DNA of 64,000 nt from contig NZ_PSTQ01000007.1 of assembly GCF_002931075.1 (NCBI RefSeq), forward strand, positions 62,001-126,000. The letters are read 5' to 3'. The DNA comes from Pseudoclavibacter sp. AY1F1 (lineage in GTDB: Bacteria; Actinomycetota; Actinomycetes; Actinomycetales; Microbacteriaceae). Below are positions 48,950-63,470 of this stretch, in pieces (the first letter of the stretch is position 1; each line of letters begins with the position of its first letter). The translations under genes were made by a program, and so were the position numbers. Under the pieces are notes generated by a model. The model did no database searches and was not told the DNA's origin. It saw only the letters and a list, made by a program, of their open reading frames with translations.

Positions 48950-49258
48950 CTAGAGCTTGATCTCGATGTTGACGTCGGCCGGAAGGTCGAGGCGCATGAG
49001 CGAGTCGACGGCCTTCGGCGTCGGGTCGACGATGTCGATCAGACGCTTGTGGGTGCGCATCTCGAAGTGCTCGCGGCTGTCCTTGTACTTGTGAGGGCTA
49101 CGGATCACAGCGATCACGTTCTTCTCGGTAGGAAGGGGCACCGGGCCGATGACGGAGGCGCCAGCACGGGTTACGGTGTCGACGATCTTGCGCGCCGAGC
49201 TGTCGATGACCTCGTGGTCATACGACTTCAGTCGAATGCGGATCTTCTGTCCCGCCAT
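48950..49258 (-). CDS. rpsJ: 30S ribosomal protein S10
   Basis: A 102-residue S10 ([40 protein letters not shown]) that also partners NusB in antitermination. It is the first gene of the S10 operon, with about 320 nt between its start and the probable promoter. Confidence 0.98.
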   Translation of the reverse strand: MAGQKIRIRLKSYDHEVIDSSARKIVDTVTRAGASVIGPVPLPTEKNVIAVIRSPHKYKDSREHFEMRTHKRLIDIVDPTPKAVDSLMRLDLPADVNIEIKL

Positions 49259-49640
49259 GGTTGACTCTCTCTCTCAATGACGTGCCGCCATTGCGGCTTC
49301 GCATGCAACCCCGTGGCGTCTTCACGCCGGGATTCGCACCACTGTTTTTCTGTCAAGTTCACCTGCTCGGAGCACAGGAGTGTACTCAAGCTGATGGACG
49401 GCCTTCCAGACGCAACCTCGGTGAGGTGTTGTCCTTTGGCCGGAGCTTTGCTCTGCTGCCGGCGGCCTAAGCTGCACACCAGGCGTCTTGCGACAGTTGC
49501 CGTAGACGCGGGGCGCTTATGCACACTCCGGGCAGTGATTCGAACACACGACTAGCGCCGCGCCCCGAAATACTGAACTCACCGAGTTTAGACCGGACGG
49601 ACCTGTTCTTGCAACCCGGGCGTGTCGCGAAGTGAGTTGA
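49259..49640 (-). other. S10 operon leader, gene-free
   Basis: A 382-base gap between the acyltransferase stop and rpsJ. It holds a promoter (49585-49614) and a leader of about 320 nt. No conserved leader RNA was recognised, and the open frames here lack credible protein sequence. Confidence 0.6.
49585..49614 (-). promoter_or_regulatory. Probable S10 operon promoter
   Basis: On the minus strand, TTGCAA (49614-49609), an 18-nt spacer and TAAACT (49590-49585) match sigma70 elements. They lie just past the acyltransferase stop codon. Confidence 0.55.
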
Positions 49641-51755
49641 TCACTCTGAGCGGGCGTCCTCGAGGCCCTGAGCGATGACGTCGGCGAGGAACACGGAGTA
49701 CTCGCGGCCCACGTGCGTCGGGTCCGAATGTACTGAGATCCCGGCGACCACGAGCGGGCAGAGCCCGAGGTCCACGTCGCAGAACCAGCCCGAGGTCTGA
49801 ACTACGGCAGCCCCGCCGGCGGCCATCCGCTCGGCCTGGTGGTCCCGACGCTCGACGTACTCCGGGCCGAAGCTGCTCGTGCATGATTCCTCGGCCTCGT
49901 CCAGAGTCGACGCTGCGAGACAGGCGTCGAGCGAATTGGCTGGTGTGACGGCGTCGAGCCAGACCACGTCGATACCGAGGTCGGTCAGCTCGCGCACGAG
50001 CTCCACGGAGCCTTCGCCAAGAGTGGTGCCCTCGTTCCATTCGAGGTCGCCGAACTGCTCGCCCACCCACCAGCCGCCGTAGGAGATGATCACCGTGTCG
50101 GGCCGGTCCGCTGCAGCGAGTTCCATGACCCAGTTGTTGTGGGCCGCGCATTCGTCACGCATGTCACCGGACCTCTCGAGCGCCGCCCCTTGCGTAAAGG
50201 GGCACATGCTCTTCCCGAGCAGCTGCACCGTCGTCTCGTCGCCGACCGCGGCGCGGACTCCGGGCGCCCAGGACACCGCCTGGGAGTCGCCGATGATCCA
50301 GAGCTCCTCGCCGGAGTCTCCCGCGGCGTCCTCTGGCTCGTAGCGGCAGTTCGCCCGGTTGTCGTCCGTGACCGTGAGGCAGCCGTTGACCGACCACTCC
50401 GGTCCGAGCGCATCCCAGCCGGAGACCGCCTGGCCATCGAGTGCGGTCGGCTCGAGCAGGGCTTCGGTGATCGCGAGGCTCAGCTGCTCCTCGCTTGTGA
50501 CCGTCTGCTCGGTGCCCAGGTCAGCGATCGCCTCCTGGCGCAGGCCGGGCGCGAGCTGGACGCCGACAAACGCGACGATGCCGACCAATGGCACCGTGAC
50601 GGACGTGAGGAGCCTCGGGTTGCGCTTCCACCTCGGCGCCGTGGAGTCCACCTGGGCCAGCGGATTGCGGACACGGCCGAGGAGCGCGAGGAGGCGTGAT
50701 GTCGCCCAGGCGATGGCTATGGAGACTGCGAGCAGTAAAACCCCGTCGAAGAAGGAAACTGGTTCACTGCGTTCGGGGAAGAGGTCGACGAAGAGCTTGA
50801 GGATCGGCCAGCTCCACAGGTAGAGCCCGTAGGAGAAGCCACCGAGCCAGACGAGCGGGCGCGACGTGAGGAGACGATTCCCTCCGACGGGTTCCCCGGA
50901 TGCGCCAGCGATCAGAACAAGCAACGCGCCCCCGACGGGATACAGCGCGATGAAGCCCGGGTAGGGCCACTCGCTTGGCAGGAGACCTGCCGTGAGCACA
51001 AGTGCGAGCCCAAGGCTTCCGACAACGGCGCGCAGCGCCTTGGGAAGGTGGATGCGCGTCACGACGAGGGCGGCGACGGCGCCGATCCCGAATTCCCACA
51101 GGCGGGCCCACGTGCTGTAGTACGTGGGCACTGGGTCAATCGCGACGCCATTCAGCGCGTAGATGAATGAGGCAATGGTGAGGAGCGCGAAGCCGACGAC
51201 AGCGACCCGACGCACGGGCCATCTCCCGAGCTTCGCAATAGCGCCGAGGATGAGCACAAACGCCAGCAGCAGGAGCGTCGCCTGCCCCTGGACCGACATC
51301 GCCCAGAAGTGCTGCACGGCCGACTTATCGTGGCCGGCGGAGATGTAGTCGGTGGCGTCGCCCGCCAATCGCCAGTTCTCCCAGTAGGTGGCGGCGGCGA
51401 ACACGTCGGTGACGTTGCGCTGGAATGACAGCGGCGACTCGGTGAGGAGCAGCACCACGGAGACGGTGATCAGCACAATGCCGGCCATCGGGAATAGGCG
51501 TGACGCGGTGCGCGTGAGGTACTGCCAAAGCCGAACGCTCCCCCGCCGCTCGTGCTCGCCGATGAGCGTCGTCGCGAGCAGGAAGCCACCGAGAACGAAG
51601 AAGAGGTCGACGCCTCCGGACACCGTCCCGAACCAGATATGGAACGAGGCCACAAGGAGCGAGGCGACCGCGCGGAGGCCCTGGATGTCCGACCTGAATC
51701 GGTTCGGGCTCTGGCGCGCGGGCATGCTCGAGGGGCGATGCGCGCGTACAGACAT
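49641..51755 (-). CDS. Membrane O-acyltransferase with SGNH domain
   Basis: A 704-residue two-part protein of the OafA/YrhL type. Residues about 15-400 form an acyltransferase-3 domain with ~10-11 membrane segments (FRSDIQGLRAVASLLVASFH, GVDLFFVLGGFLLA, FSYGLYLWSWPI). The C-terminal ~250 residues are an extracytoplasmic SGNH domain with the nucleophile motif WIIGDSQAVSWAPG and a D-x-x-H-like VHSDPTHVG. Such enzymes acetylate cell-surface polysaccharides; the substrate is unknown. The ATG at 51755 has GGGAG upstream. It sits between tuf and rpsJ, which are normally adjacent. Confidence 0.9.
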   Translation of the reverse strand: MSVRAHRPSSMPARQSPNRFRSDIQGLRAVASLLVASFHIWFGTVSGGVDLFFVLGGFLLATTLIGEHERRGSVRLWQYLTRTASRLFPMAGIVLITVSVVLLLTESPLSFQRNVTDVFAAATYWENWRLAGDATDYISAGHDKSAVQHFWAMSVQGQATLLLLAFVLILGAIAKLGRWPVRRVAVVGFALLTIASFIYALNGVAIDPVPTYYSTWARLWEFGIGAVAALVVTRIHLPKALRAVVGSLGLALVLTAGLLPSEWPYPGFIALYPVGGALLVLIAGASGEPVGGNRLLTSRPLVWLGGFSYGLYLWSWPILKLFVDLFPERSEPVSFFDGVLLLAVSIAIAWATSRLLALLGRVRNPLAQVDSTAPRWKRNPRLLTSVTVPLVGIVAFVGVQLAPGLRQEAIADLGTEQTVTSEEQLSLAITEALLEPTALDGQAVSGWDALGPEWSVNGCLTVTDDNRANCRYEPEDAAGDSGEELWIIGDSQAVSWAPGVRAAVGDETTVQLLGKSMCPFTQGAALERSGDMRDECAAHNNWVMELAAADRPDTVIISYGGWWVGEQFGDLEWNEGTTLGEGSVELVRELTDLGIDVVWLDAVTPANSLDACLAASTLDEAEESCTSSFGPEYVERRDHQAERMAAGGAAVVQTSGWFCDVDLGLCPLVVAGISVHSDPTHVGREYSVFLADVIAQGLEDARSE

Positions 51756-51906
51756 TCGTCGGGCTCCCTGACTGCGCTGAGGCGGTGACTGGTCCCCTGC
51801 CTGGTGCACCGGGGACGCTAGCGGTGGCCGGGACTTCTTCCGTCCGCCAGACACACGATCAGCAAGTCTAACTCCCATCACGAATCATGGAAATACGCGG
51901 GGACAT

Positions 51907-51939
51907 GAAAAGGGCCGGACCCGAAGGTCCGACCCTTTC
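51907..51939 (-). terminator. Terminator after tuf
   Basis: AAAGGG-C-CGGAC pairs with GTCCG-A-CCCTTT around CCGAAG, with one mismatch, 18 bp past the tuf stop. Confidence 0.8.
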
Positions 51940-51956
51940 CGAAGTGAGCTGGAAGC

Positions 51957-53150
<1,194 letters not shown>

Positions 53151-53232
53151 TGTGGTCCTCCTAGGACGTCGTTGGTGCCAGTCCGCGAATAACGCAGATT
53201 GACTTCCGGGTTTTCAGTGATGAATGTTACCC

Positions 53233-53261
53233 GCTCGGGCGACGCGCTGCGTCACCCGAGC
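53233..53261 (-). terminator. Hairpin in the fusA-tuf gap
   Basis: GCTCGGGCGACGC pairs with GCGTCACCCGAGC (12 Watson-Crick pairs and one mismatch or wobble position) 9 bp after the fusA stop. It is probably partial, given that tuf needs high expression from this operon or its own promoter. Confidence 0.5.
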
Positions 53262-53270
53262 CGATAAGGG

Positions 53271-55385
53271 CTACTCGCCCCGGTTCTTCTGGATGATCTC
53301 CTCGGCAACAGCCTTGGGGACCTCGGCGTACGTTTCGAATGTCATCGAGTACACGGCACGACCAGAGGTCTTGCTGCGCAGGTCTCCGATGTATCCGAAC
53401 ATCTCCGACAGCGGCACGAGTGCACGCACCACCTTCACACCACTGGCATCTTCCATCGACTGGATCTGGCCGCGGCGCGAGTTGAGGTCGCCGATCACGT
53501 CGCCCATGTACTCCTCAGGAGTACGGACCTCGACCGACATGAGCGGCTCGAGGATGACGGGACCGGCCTTGGGGGCTGCTTCCTTGAACGCGATCGAGCC
53601 CGCGATCTTGAACGCCATCTCCGAGGAGTCGACGTCGTGTGCAGCACCATCGAGGAGCGACGCCTTGACGCCGACCATCGGGTAGCCGGCGAGGACGCCG
53701 ACCTGCATCGCATCCTGGATGCCAGCATCCACGGATGGGATGTACTCACGAGGCACGCGGCCACCGGTGACGGCGTTCACGAACTCGTAGGTCTTCTCAG
53801 CGTCCATCTCAAGCGGCTCGAGCTTGATCTGGATCTTGGCGAACTGGCCGGAGCCACCCGTCTGCTTCTTGTGGGTGTAGTCGAACTTCTCGACGACCTT
53901 GGTGAGCGTCTCGCGGTAGGCGACCTGGGGCTTGCCCACGTTCGCCTCAACCTTGAACTCGCGCTTCATGCGGTCGACGAGGATGTCGAGGTGAAGCTCG
54001 CCCATGCCCTTGATGACCGTCTGACCGGTCTCCTGGTCGAGCATGACGCGGAACGTCGGGTCTTCCTCAGCCAGCTTCTGGATAGCCGTTCCGAGCTTCT
54101 CCTGGTCGGCCTTGGTCTTCGGCTCGATCGCGACCTCGATAACGGGGTCGGGGAACGTCATCGACTCGAGGACGATCTGCTTGTCAGGGTCGCTCAGGGT
54201 GTCACCGGTCATGGTGTCCTTGAGGCCGATGACGGCGTAGATGTGTCCGGCGGTCATCGACTCGACCGGGTTCTCCTTGTTGGCGTGCATCTGGAAGATC
54301 TTCCCGATGCGCTCCTTCTTACCCTTCGAGGAGTTGACGACCTGCGCGCCGGACGGGACGTGTCCCGAGTAGACGCGCGTGTAGATGAGGCGACCGAAGA
54401 ACGGGTGCACGGCGATCTTGAACGCGAGAGCAGCGAACGGCTCGTCGGCGCTCGGACGACGCGTGAGCTCCTCCGACTCGTCGCGCGGGTTCATGCCGAT
54501 AACGGCAGGAACGTCGAGCGGCGACGGCAGGTAGTCGACGACTGCATCGAGCATCGGCTGGACGCCACGGTTCTTGAACGCGGAACCGCAGAGCACGGGG
54601 TACATCTCGCTCGTGACCGTGAGCTTGCGGATGGCGGCCTTGACCTCGGGGACCGAGATCTCCTCGCCGGCGAAGAAGCGCTCCATGAGCGCGTCGTCGG
54701 TCTCGGCGACAGCCTCGAGCAGCTTGTTGCGGTACTCCGCAGCGCGCTCCTTGAGGTCTTCCGGGATCTCCTGCGTCTCGTAGGCCGCACCGAGGGTGGT
54801 GTCACCCTTCGAGTCGCTCGGCCAGACCTTTGCGTTCATCTCGACCAGGTCGACGACGCCGATGAAGTCGTTCTCAGCGCCGATGGGGAGCTGGATGACG
54901 AGCGGCTTCGCGCCGAGGCGGTTCACGATCGTGTCGACCGTGAAGTAGAAGTCGGCGCCGAGCTTGTCCATCTTGTTGACGAAGCAGATGCGCGGAACGT
55001 CGTACTTGTCGGCCTGACGCCAGACGGTCTCCGACTGGGGCTCAACGCCCTCCTTGCCGTCGAACACGGCGACTGCACCGTCGAGGACGCGGAGCGAGCG
55101 CTCCACCTCGACGGTGAAGTCGACGTGACCTGGCGTGTCGATGATGTTGATCTGGTTCTTCTTCCAGAACGACGTCACAGCAGCGGAGGTGATCGTGATG
55201 CCACGCTCCTGCTCCTGCTCCATCCAGTCCGTCGTCGAGGCGCCGTCGTGCGTCTCGCCGAGCTTGTGGTTGACACCGGTGTAGAACAGGATGCGCTCGG
55301 TGGTTGTCGTCTTGCCAGCATCGATGTGCGCCATGATGCCGATGTTGCGGACCTTGTTCAGGTCAGTAAGCACGTCCTGTGCCAC
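53271..55385 (-). CDS. fusA: Elongation factor G
   Basis: Translocase GTPase, 704 residues, with G motifs [24 protein letters not shown] and NKMDKLGAD and the five-domain EF-G layout ending EIIQKNRGE. The start is GTG at 55385 with CGGAGGACACCC upstream, 54 bp behind rpsG. Confidence 0.99.
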   Translation of the reverse strand: MAQDVLTDLNKVRNIGIMAHIDAGKTTTTERILFYTGVNHKLGETHDGASTTDWMEQEQERGITITSAAVTSFWKKNQINIIDTPGHVDFTVEVERSLRVLDGAVAVFDGKEGVEPQSETVWRQADKYDVPRICFVNKMDKLGADFYFTVDTIVNRLGAKPLVIQLPIGAENDFIGVVDLVEMNAKVWPSDSKGDTTLGAAYETQEIPEDLKERAAEYRNKLLEAVAETDDALMERFFAGEEISVPEVKAAIRKLTVTSEMYPVLCGSAFKNRGVQPMLDAVVDYLPSPLDVPAVIGMNPRDESEELTRRPSADEPFAALAFKIAVHPFFGRLIYTRVYSGHVPSGAQVVNSSKGKKERIGKIFQMHANKENPVESMTAGHIYAVIGLKDTMTGDTLSDPDKQIVLESMTFPDPVIEVAIEPKTKADQEKLGTAIQKLAEEDPTFRVMLDQETGQTVIKGMGELHLDILVDRMKREFKVEANVGKPQVAYRETLTKVVEKFDYTHKKQTGGSGQFAKIQIKLEPLEMDAEKTYEFVNAVTGGRVPREYIPSVDAGIQDAMQVGVLAGYPMVGVKASLLDGAAHDVDSSEMAFKIAGSIAFKEAAPKAGPVILEPLMSVEVRTPEEYMGDVIGDLNSRRGQIQSMEDASGVKVVRALVPLSEMFGYIGDLRSKTSGRAVYSMTFETYAEVPKAVAEEIIQKNRGE

Positions 55386-55439
55386 GGGTGTCCTCCGAAA
55401 GGATTGAAGCGAGAGTGGTGAGGGCTACCAGCTGCTGGA

Positions 55440-55910
55440 TTACCAGCGGTAGTGCGCGAAGGCCTTGTTGGACTCGGCCATCTTGTGCGTGTCTTCACGG
55501 CGCTTCACCGCGGCACCGAGGCCGTTGGATGCGTCGAGGATCTCGTTCGTGAGGCGCTCGGTCATCGACTTCTCGCGACGGTTCTTCGCGTAGCTCGTGA
55601 GCCAGCGGAGAGCGAGCGTGTTGGCACGGTGAGGCTTGACCTCGACCGGAACCTGGTACGTCGAGCCGCCGACGCGACGCGAGCGAACCTCGAGCGTGGG
55701 GCGCACGTTGTCGAGCGCCTTCTTCAGGGTCGCGACAGCGTCGAGCTCGGACTTGGCGGCGACACCCTCGAGTGCGTCGTAGACGATGCGCTCGGCGAGG
55801 CCCTTCTTGCCATCAAGAAGAATCTTGTTGACGAGCTGGCTGACGATGGGGGCGCCGTACACGGGGTCGGCGACCACGGGACGCTTCGGGGCTGGACCCT
55901 TACGTGGCAT
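55440..55910 (-). CDS. rpsG: 30S ribosomal protein S7
   Basis: A 156-residue S7 ([61 protein letters not shown]-like end). It organises the 16S 3' domain and in E. coli represses its operon. Its ATG shares one base with the rpsL stop (TAATG). Confidence 0.98.
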   Translation of the reverse strand: MPRKGPAPKRPVVADPVYGAPIVSQLVNKILLDGKKGLAERIVYDALEGVAAKSELDAVATLKKALDNVRPTLEVRSRRVGGSTYQVPVEVKPHRANTLALRWLTSYAKNRREKSMTERLTNEILDASNGLGAAVKRREDTHKMAESNKAFAHYRW

Positions 55911-56284
55911 TACTTCTTCTCCATCTTCGCGCCGTAACGGCTGCGAGCCTGCTTGCGGTTCTTCACTGCCTGGGTGTCAAGTGCACCGCGGACGATCTTG
56001 TACCGCACACCCGGGAGGTCCTTCACACGACCGCCGCGGACGAGCACCATCGAGTGCTCCTGGAGGTTGTGGCCCTCGCCTGGGATGTAGGCGGTCACCT
56101 CGGTGCCGTTCGACAGCTTGACACGAGCGACCTTGCGGAGCGCCGAGTTCGGCTTCTTGGGCGTCGTGGTGTAGACGCGGGTGCAAACCCCGCGCTGCTG
56201 AGGGTTGGCCTTCAGGGCTGGCGTCTTAGACGCCGACGCCTTGGGGCGGCGGCCCTTGCGGACCAACTGCTGAATTGTTGGCAC
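55910..56284 (-). CDS. rpsL: 30S ribosomal protein S12
   Basis: A 124-residue S12 of the decoding centre. K43 (in [11 protein letters not shown]) and K88 (in [10 protein letters not shown]) are both wild type, so the classic streptomycin-resistance substitutions are absent. It heads the str operon rpsL-rpsG-fusA-tuf, with a clear promoter about 240 bp upstream. Confidence 0.98.
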   Translation of the reverse strand: MPTIQQLVRKGRRPKASASKTPALKANPQQRGVCTRVYTTTPKKPNSALRKVARVKLSNGTEVTAYIPGEGHNLQEHSMVLVRGGRVKDLPGVRYKIVRGALDTQAVKNRKQARSRYGAKMEKK

Positions 56285-56521
56285 GAATAATCTCCTTGGT
56301 TTTGTACTGCGTGATCGTGGTAAGCACGATTCCTGTGCCTACGAGGCACTGTTTGCCTCTTGATAACCGACCGGCGGTACAAAATCTCTGGTATCGCTGG
56401 TTGGTGAAGCGGTGGCAGTCGAGGCGACTGGCGTTGCTTACAGTTGCGCGTTGAGCTGCAGTTTCTTCACAGTTTCAACGTTCGCACGGTTTTGGGCGCG
56501 ACAGGGCGCGCGCACCGAAAA

Positions 56522-56550
56522 ATCCTACCCCGTGAGTTTTGCAGGGTCAA
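56522..56550 (-). promoter_or_regulatory. str operon promoter
   Basis: On the minus strand, TTGACC (56550-56545), a 17-nt spacer and TAGGAT (56527-56522): a near-consensus sigma70 promoter. The -35 overlaps the stop of the upstream membrane-protein gene. It implies a ~230-nt rpsL leader. Confidence 0.75.
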
Positions 56551-57065
56551 GCGGCACCCCGATCGCGACCGGCGGGTCGAGCAGTGGAAAGCATCACGGC
56601 GACGACCACGATGGCCGAGAGAGGCACGATCGCCAGGCCGAACGGCCCTGTGGAGAGACCTACCGCGACCTCGCTCGCGAGGGGAGCGAGCACGTCTGCC
56701 TCGCCCGGTTCAGGTCGCGACCAGGAGGCGACGACGCCGGAGACGAGCGCGAAGGCGAGCCAGGCCAGCAGACCGCCAGGGAGTGCGACCCACAGGGAAC
56801 CAGGTCTGCCGCTGAACCGACGCCGGAGCGCTATCGCCGCTGCTGAGGCGACGACGATCGTCGCAGCCGCGACGGAAAGCGGGGCGACGAGGATCCCGAC
56901 TCCCGGGAGCTCGATGACGTCGCGGTCGAGACCAAGCGCAACGAATCCCCAGGTGGCGATGACAAGGGACGCGAAGACCAGCCCACTGACGGCGCCCCAG
57001 GTCACGGCCCTCCCCCACGATGAGCCCGGGTCAGGCGGCAGCTCGGCCTCGGAGCGCTCGATCAT
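56547..57065 (-). CDS. Four-helix membrane protein, unknown
   Basis: A 172-residue protein with hydrophobic segments at about 20-45, 55-80, 92-112 and 130-160 and a basic C-terminal end. No family was recognised. It lies 19 bp after the LpqN-like gene and probably shares its transcript. The ribosome site is weak, so the start is tentative. Confidence 0.65.
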   Translation of the reverse strand: MIERSEAELPPDPGSSWGRAVTWGAVSGLVFASLVIATWGFVALGLDRDVIELPGVGILVAPLSVAAATIVVASAAAIALRRRFSGRPGSLWVALPGGLLAWLAFALVSGVVASWSRPEPGEADVLAPLASEVAVGLSTGPFGLAIVPLSAIVVVAVMLSTARPAGRDRGAA

Positions 57066-57084
57066 GTGGCATCTGCGGACGCGC

Positions 57085-57585
57085 TCAGGACACGACCTCG
57101 ACCTGCAGACCGCGGACGATCACCGCGATGTCCTTGCCGATGTGGGCGGACTGCGCGGCCGTGCTCGTCCCGACCGCCGTGACGATCTCGGTGACGGGGC
57201 CACGATGCAGGACAATCATCTTGGAGCGGACCTCGAGCCCGCCGAGCCTGGGGTCCCGCTGCGTCGACTCCACGTAATGCGAGGGCTGCCCCTCCGCCTC
57301 GGTCTCGGTCTCGGTCTCGGCGAGACGCTCCTTGCCTCCGCCCTGCGTGATTCGCTGACGCAGCACGGTCAGCGCATCGTCGTGCGAGATCGTCCCTGGC
57401 CAGCGCTCGATCGTGACGAGCACGTTCGGGTTGAAGCCGTTGGTGGCGACGAGGTGGCGGGCGCCGAGGACCGAGCCGGCCCACTGCAGCGGCTCCCAGC
57501 CCGCCGGCACGTCGATGGAAACCCGAGGGAAAGCGGGGAAATCCTCGCTTGGCATGCTCAGCCGGCGGAGCTGCTCGGGGCTCAT
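57085..57585 (-). CDS. LpqN-like protein
   Basis: A 166-residue soluble protein without a signal peptide or lipobox. The pattern FPRVSIDVPAGWEPLQW, then LVATNGFNPNVLVTIERWPG and a final hydrophobic strand resembles LpqN/LpqT-type domains of actinobacteria, seen there as lipoproteins; the function here is unknown. An in-frame hexamer repeat encodes a TETETETEAE stretch. The ATG at 57585 overlaps the upstream stop by four bases (ATGA), so it is coupled to the 611-residue acidic membrane protein. Confidence 0.7.
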   Translation of the reverse strand: MSPEQLRRLSMPSEDFPAFPRVSIDVPAGWEPLQWAGSVLGARHLVATNGFNPNVLVTIERWPGTISHDDALTVLRQRITQGGGKERLAETETETEAEGQPSHYVESTQRDPRLGGLEVRSKMIVLHRGPVTEIVTAVGTSTAAQSAHIGKDIAVIVRGLQVEVVS

Positions 57586-59417
57586 TCCGTGACTCCGTTC
57601 GCCTCTGCCGTCTCGGCTGCACGCTCGGCAATGCGCTTCTCGTAGCTCAGCTTCGCCCTGCGGTTGGCCTGCGCGACGCGGCGCCCTCGTGCGGCGGCGA
57701 TGCCCCCGACCCACGTGAAGGCTTCTCTCGCCGCGATCGCCGCGACGAGGGCAGTCAGGAGGTGCTCCGAGGCGCGGAACTTCGCGAGGACCTCGTCGAG
57801 CTGGATGCTCGTGAGCGGCAAGCCCTCAGCCAGGTGCTGCTGGAGCGCCGCACCGAAGTAGTAGCCGGCGACGACCAGGGCCGCGGCAAGGAACCCGCCG
57901 AGGACGTAGGCCCACCAGCCTGCGCGATTCACGATGAGCGCCCAGAGCACTCCGAACGCGGCGAACACTGTGACCGGAACGGTGAAGGCTGCCGTGATGG
58001 CGAACTCCGAGGCCTCGCCGATCGGGTCGAGCCCAGTGTTGAAGGCCGTCCGCAGCAGCGCGAACGCAAGCAGGTAGAGGGCCGCGAACACGACGGACGC
58101 CACGAGCGCGACGAAGACTGCGAACATGCGATTCCCGCGCTTCTTCGGCTTGACGGGAGCGAGGTCGTCGCTGTCTGTCGGGGCCGAGAGCCGCAGCGGG
58201 GCAAAAGTAGAGTCGTCGTCAGTTGCTCCAGGAGTCGCACTGGGTTCGGACGTGGCGGCGGTGTCCGTGTCGGCGGTGACCTCGGCTTCACGGGCCTCTC
58301 GCGCCTCGTCGTCGCCCTGCTCGAGCGCCACCGAGGACGCGGCCCCGCCTACGGCGACCGAGTGCCCCTGCGAGGCATCTGAGCCGTCTGGGAGACCGGA
58401 GGCATCCAAGTCGTCCTGCGACGGCGAGAAGTCCGAGGTGCTCGAAGGATCCGATTCATCGCGACCCGTCGCCTCTGCGGCACGGGAAGCTTCGACGTCG
58501 TCGGTGTCGAGGAGATCGACGCGTTCCGTCACGGTGACAGCCTCAACGTGCTCGCCGTCTTCAGCGAGCTGCTCCGTGACGGTTTCCGTGACGACGGCCT
58601 CCGTTCGTGCCGCCTCACCGTCCACGCCACTCGGCGCACCGTCATCTTGCACGTCACCGGGTGCAGCGACGGGCGTGGCTTCCGACGGAGAGGTCGACCC
58701 CACCGCGGCGACACGCGCAGCAGTGCGGTCGATCTCGAGCGTGCGGCGAGGCTGATCGGGCTCGTCTTGCTCATCGTGCACTTCGTCAGGAGCGGTGGCC
58801 GAACCTGCGGCGTCAACCGTGATGGCGGCAACAGACTCGGCACCGATGGCGTCGGCTGCGAGGTCCTGCGCTGGTACCGGCTCGGTGACGGGGAAGTCCG
58901 CGGCGTCGTCCTCTTCGGCAACCACACGCTCCGAGACAGGGACGCCGTCGAAGCCGAGGTCACTGCCTGACTCTGGATCGTCCTGGGTCGCTACTGGCGC
59001 CTGTACCGGGTCGAGCCCCGATGCTCGGTCGGTATCGGCCCGTTCGGCCTCAGACCGGCCCGTCGGGCCGTCGGCGAGCACCGCCGCGAGCTCGTTCCTG
59101 TCCAGGCCGACGGTCGCGTTCGGGTCGCCGGCTTCCTCAGCGAGCGGGTCCGCGAAGGCGACGGCGACGTCCTCCTGTGGCGCCAGAGCGGGGTCCGTCG
59201 GCGCTTCGGCACGACCGTCGAACGCGAGGTCGTCTCCTGAAAGCACCTCCCCAGAGGCGACGTCTCCGTCCTCCCCGATCCCCCGGCTGCGGGCGAGGGC
59301 CGCCTCAAGCTGGTCCTGGACGTCTGGCAGCTCTCGGGGTTCGCCCGTCTCGCCGCCTGCTTCCGGCTGGGCGCCGTCATCGAAGGGCTGGCGAGGCGCG
59401 CGCGTGTCGTCACTCAT
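57582..59417 (-). CDS. Large acidic disordered protein with membrane anchor
   Basis: A 611-residue protein. Roughly the first 430 residues are low complexity and strongly acidic (D/E/A/S/T/V-rich with few hydrophobic runs). After a KPKKRGNRM basic patch there are four hydrophobic segments (about 436-460, 478-500, 503-530 and 560-585) and a basic cytoplasmic tail. The function is unknown. The ATG at 59417 was preferred to a longer frame (59486) because the extra residues overlap the rpoC terminator. It is translationally coupled to the LpqN-like gene. Confidence 0.7.
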   Translation of the reverse strand: MSDDTRAPRQPFDDGAQPEAGGETGEPRELPDVQDQLEAALARSRGIGEDGDVASGEVLSGDDLAFDGRAEAPTDPALAPQEDVAVAFADPLAEEAGDPNATVGLDRNELAAVLADGPTGRSEAERADTDRASGLDPVQAPVATQDDPESGSDLGFDGVPVSERVVAEEDDAADFPVTEPVPAQDLAADAIGAESVAAITVDAAGSATAPDEVHDEQDEPDQPRRTLEIDRTAARVAAVGSTSPSEATPVAAPGDVQDDGAPSGVDGEAARTEAVVTETVTEQLAEDGEHVEAVTVTERVDLLDTDDVEASRAAEATGRDESDPSSTSDFSPSQDDLDASGLPDGSDASQGHSVAVGGAASSVALEQGDDEAREAREAEVTADTDTAATSEPSATPGATDDDSTFAPLRLSAPTDSDDLAPVKPKKRGNRMFAVFVALVASVVFAALYLLAFALLRTAFNTGLDPIGEASEFAITAAFTVPVTVFAAFGVLWALIVNRAGWWAYVLGGFLAAALVVAGYYFGAALQQHLAEGLPLTSIQLDEVLAKFRASEHLLTALVAAIAAREAFTWVGGIAAARGRRVAQANRRAKLSYEKRIAERAAETAEANGVTE

Positions 59418-59476
59418 GACGCCAACGTTAGGGCCGCACGCTCGCTTCTCCCCGCTGACAAGCCGCAGACGCGCGA

Positions 59477-59505
59477 ACGCCCCCACCCGGAACGGGTGGG
59501 GGCGT
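59477..59505 (-). terminator. Terminator after rpoC
   Basis: A perfect 12-bp stem ACGCCCCCACCC/GGGTGGGGGCGT with a 5-nt loop, 38 bp past the rpoC stop. Confidence 0.85.
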
Positions 59506-59543
59506 CTGCACTAGGGCGTCGGTGAACCGACCCGACTTCAGAG

Positions 59544-63422
<3,879 letters not shown>

Positions 63423-63470
63423 TGCTGTTGTCTCCTTGTGAAGAATGAGTCTTCGTCGTGTCGGGGAGGC

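Noticed and set aside
49525-49555. TTCGAA-containing stretch resembling a tRNA T-arm
   Set aside because: The flanking bases do not form the five-pair T stem, and no acceptor, D or anticodon arms can be drawn around it.
57300-57325. TCGGTC hexamer repeat as a phase-variation switch
   Set aside because: The repeat unit is six bases, so slippage changes the protein by two residues but cannot shift the frame of the LpqN-like gene.
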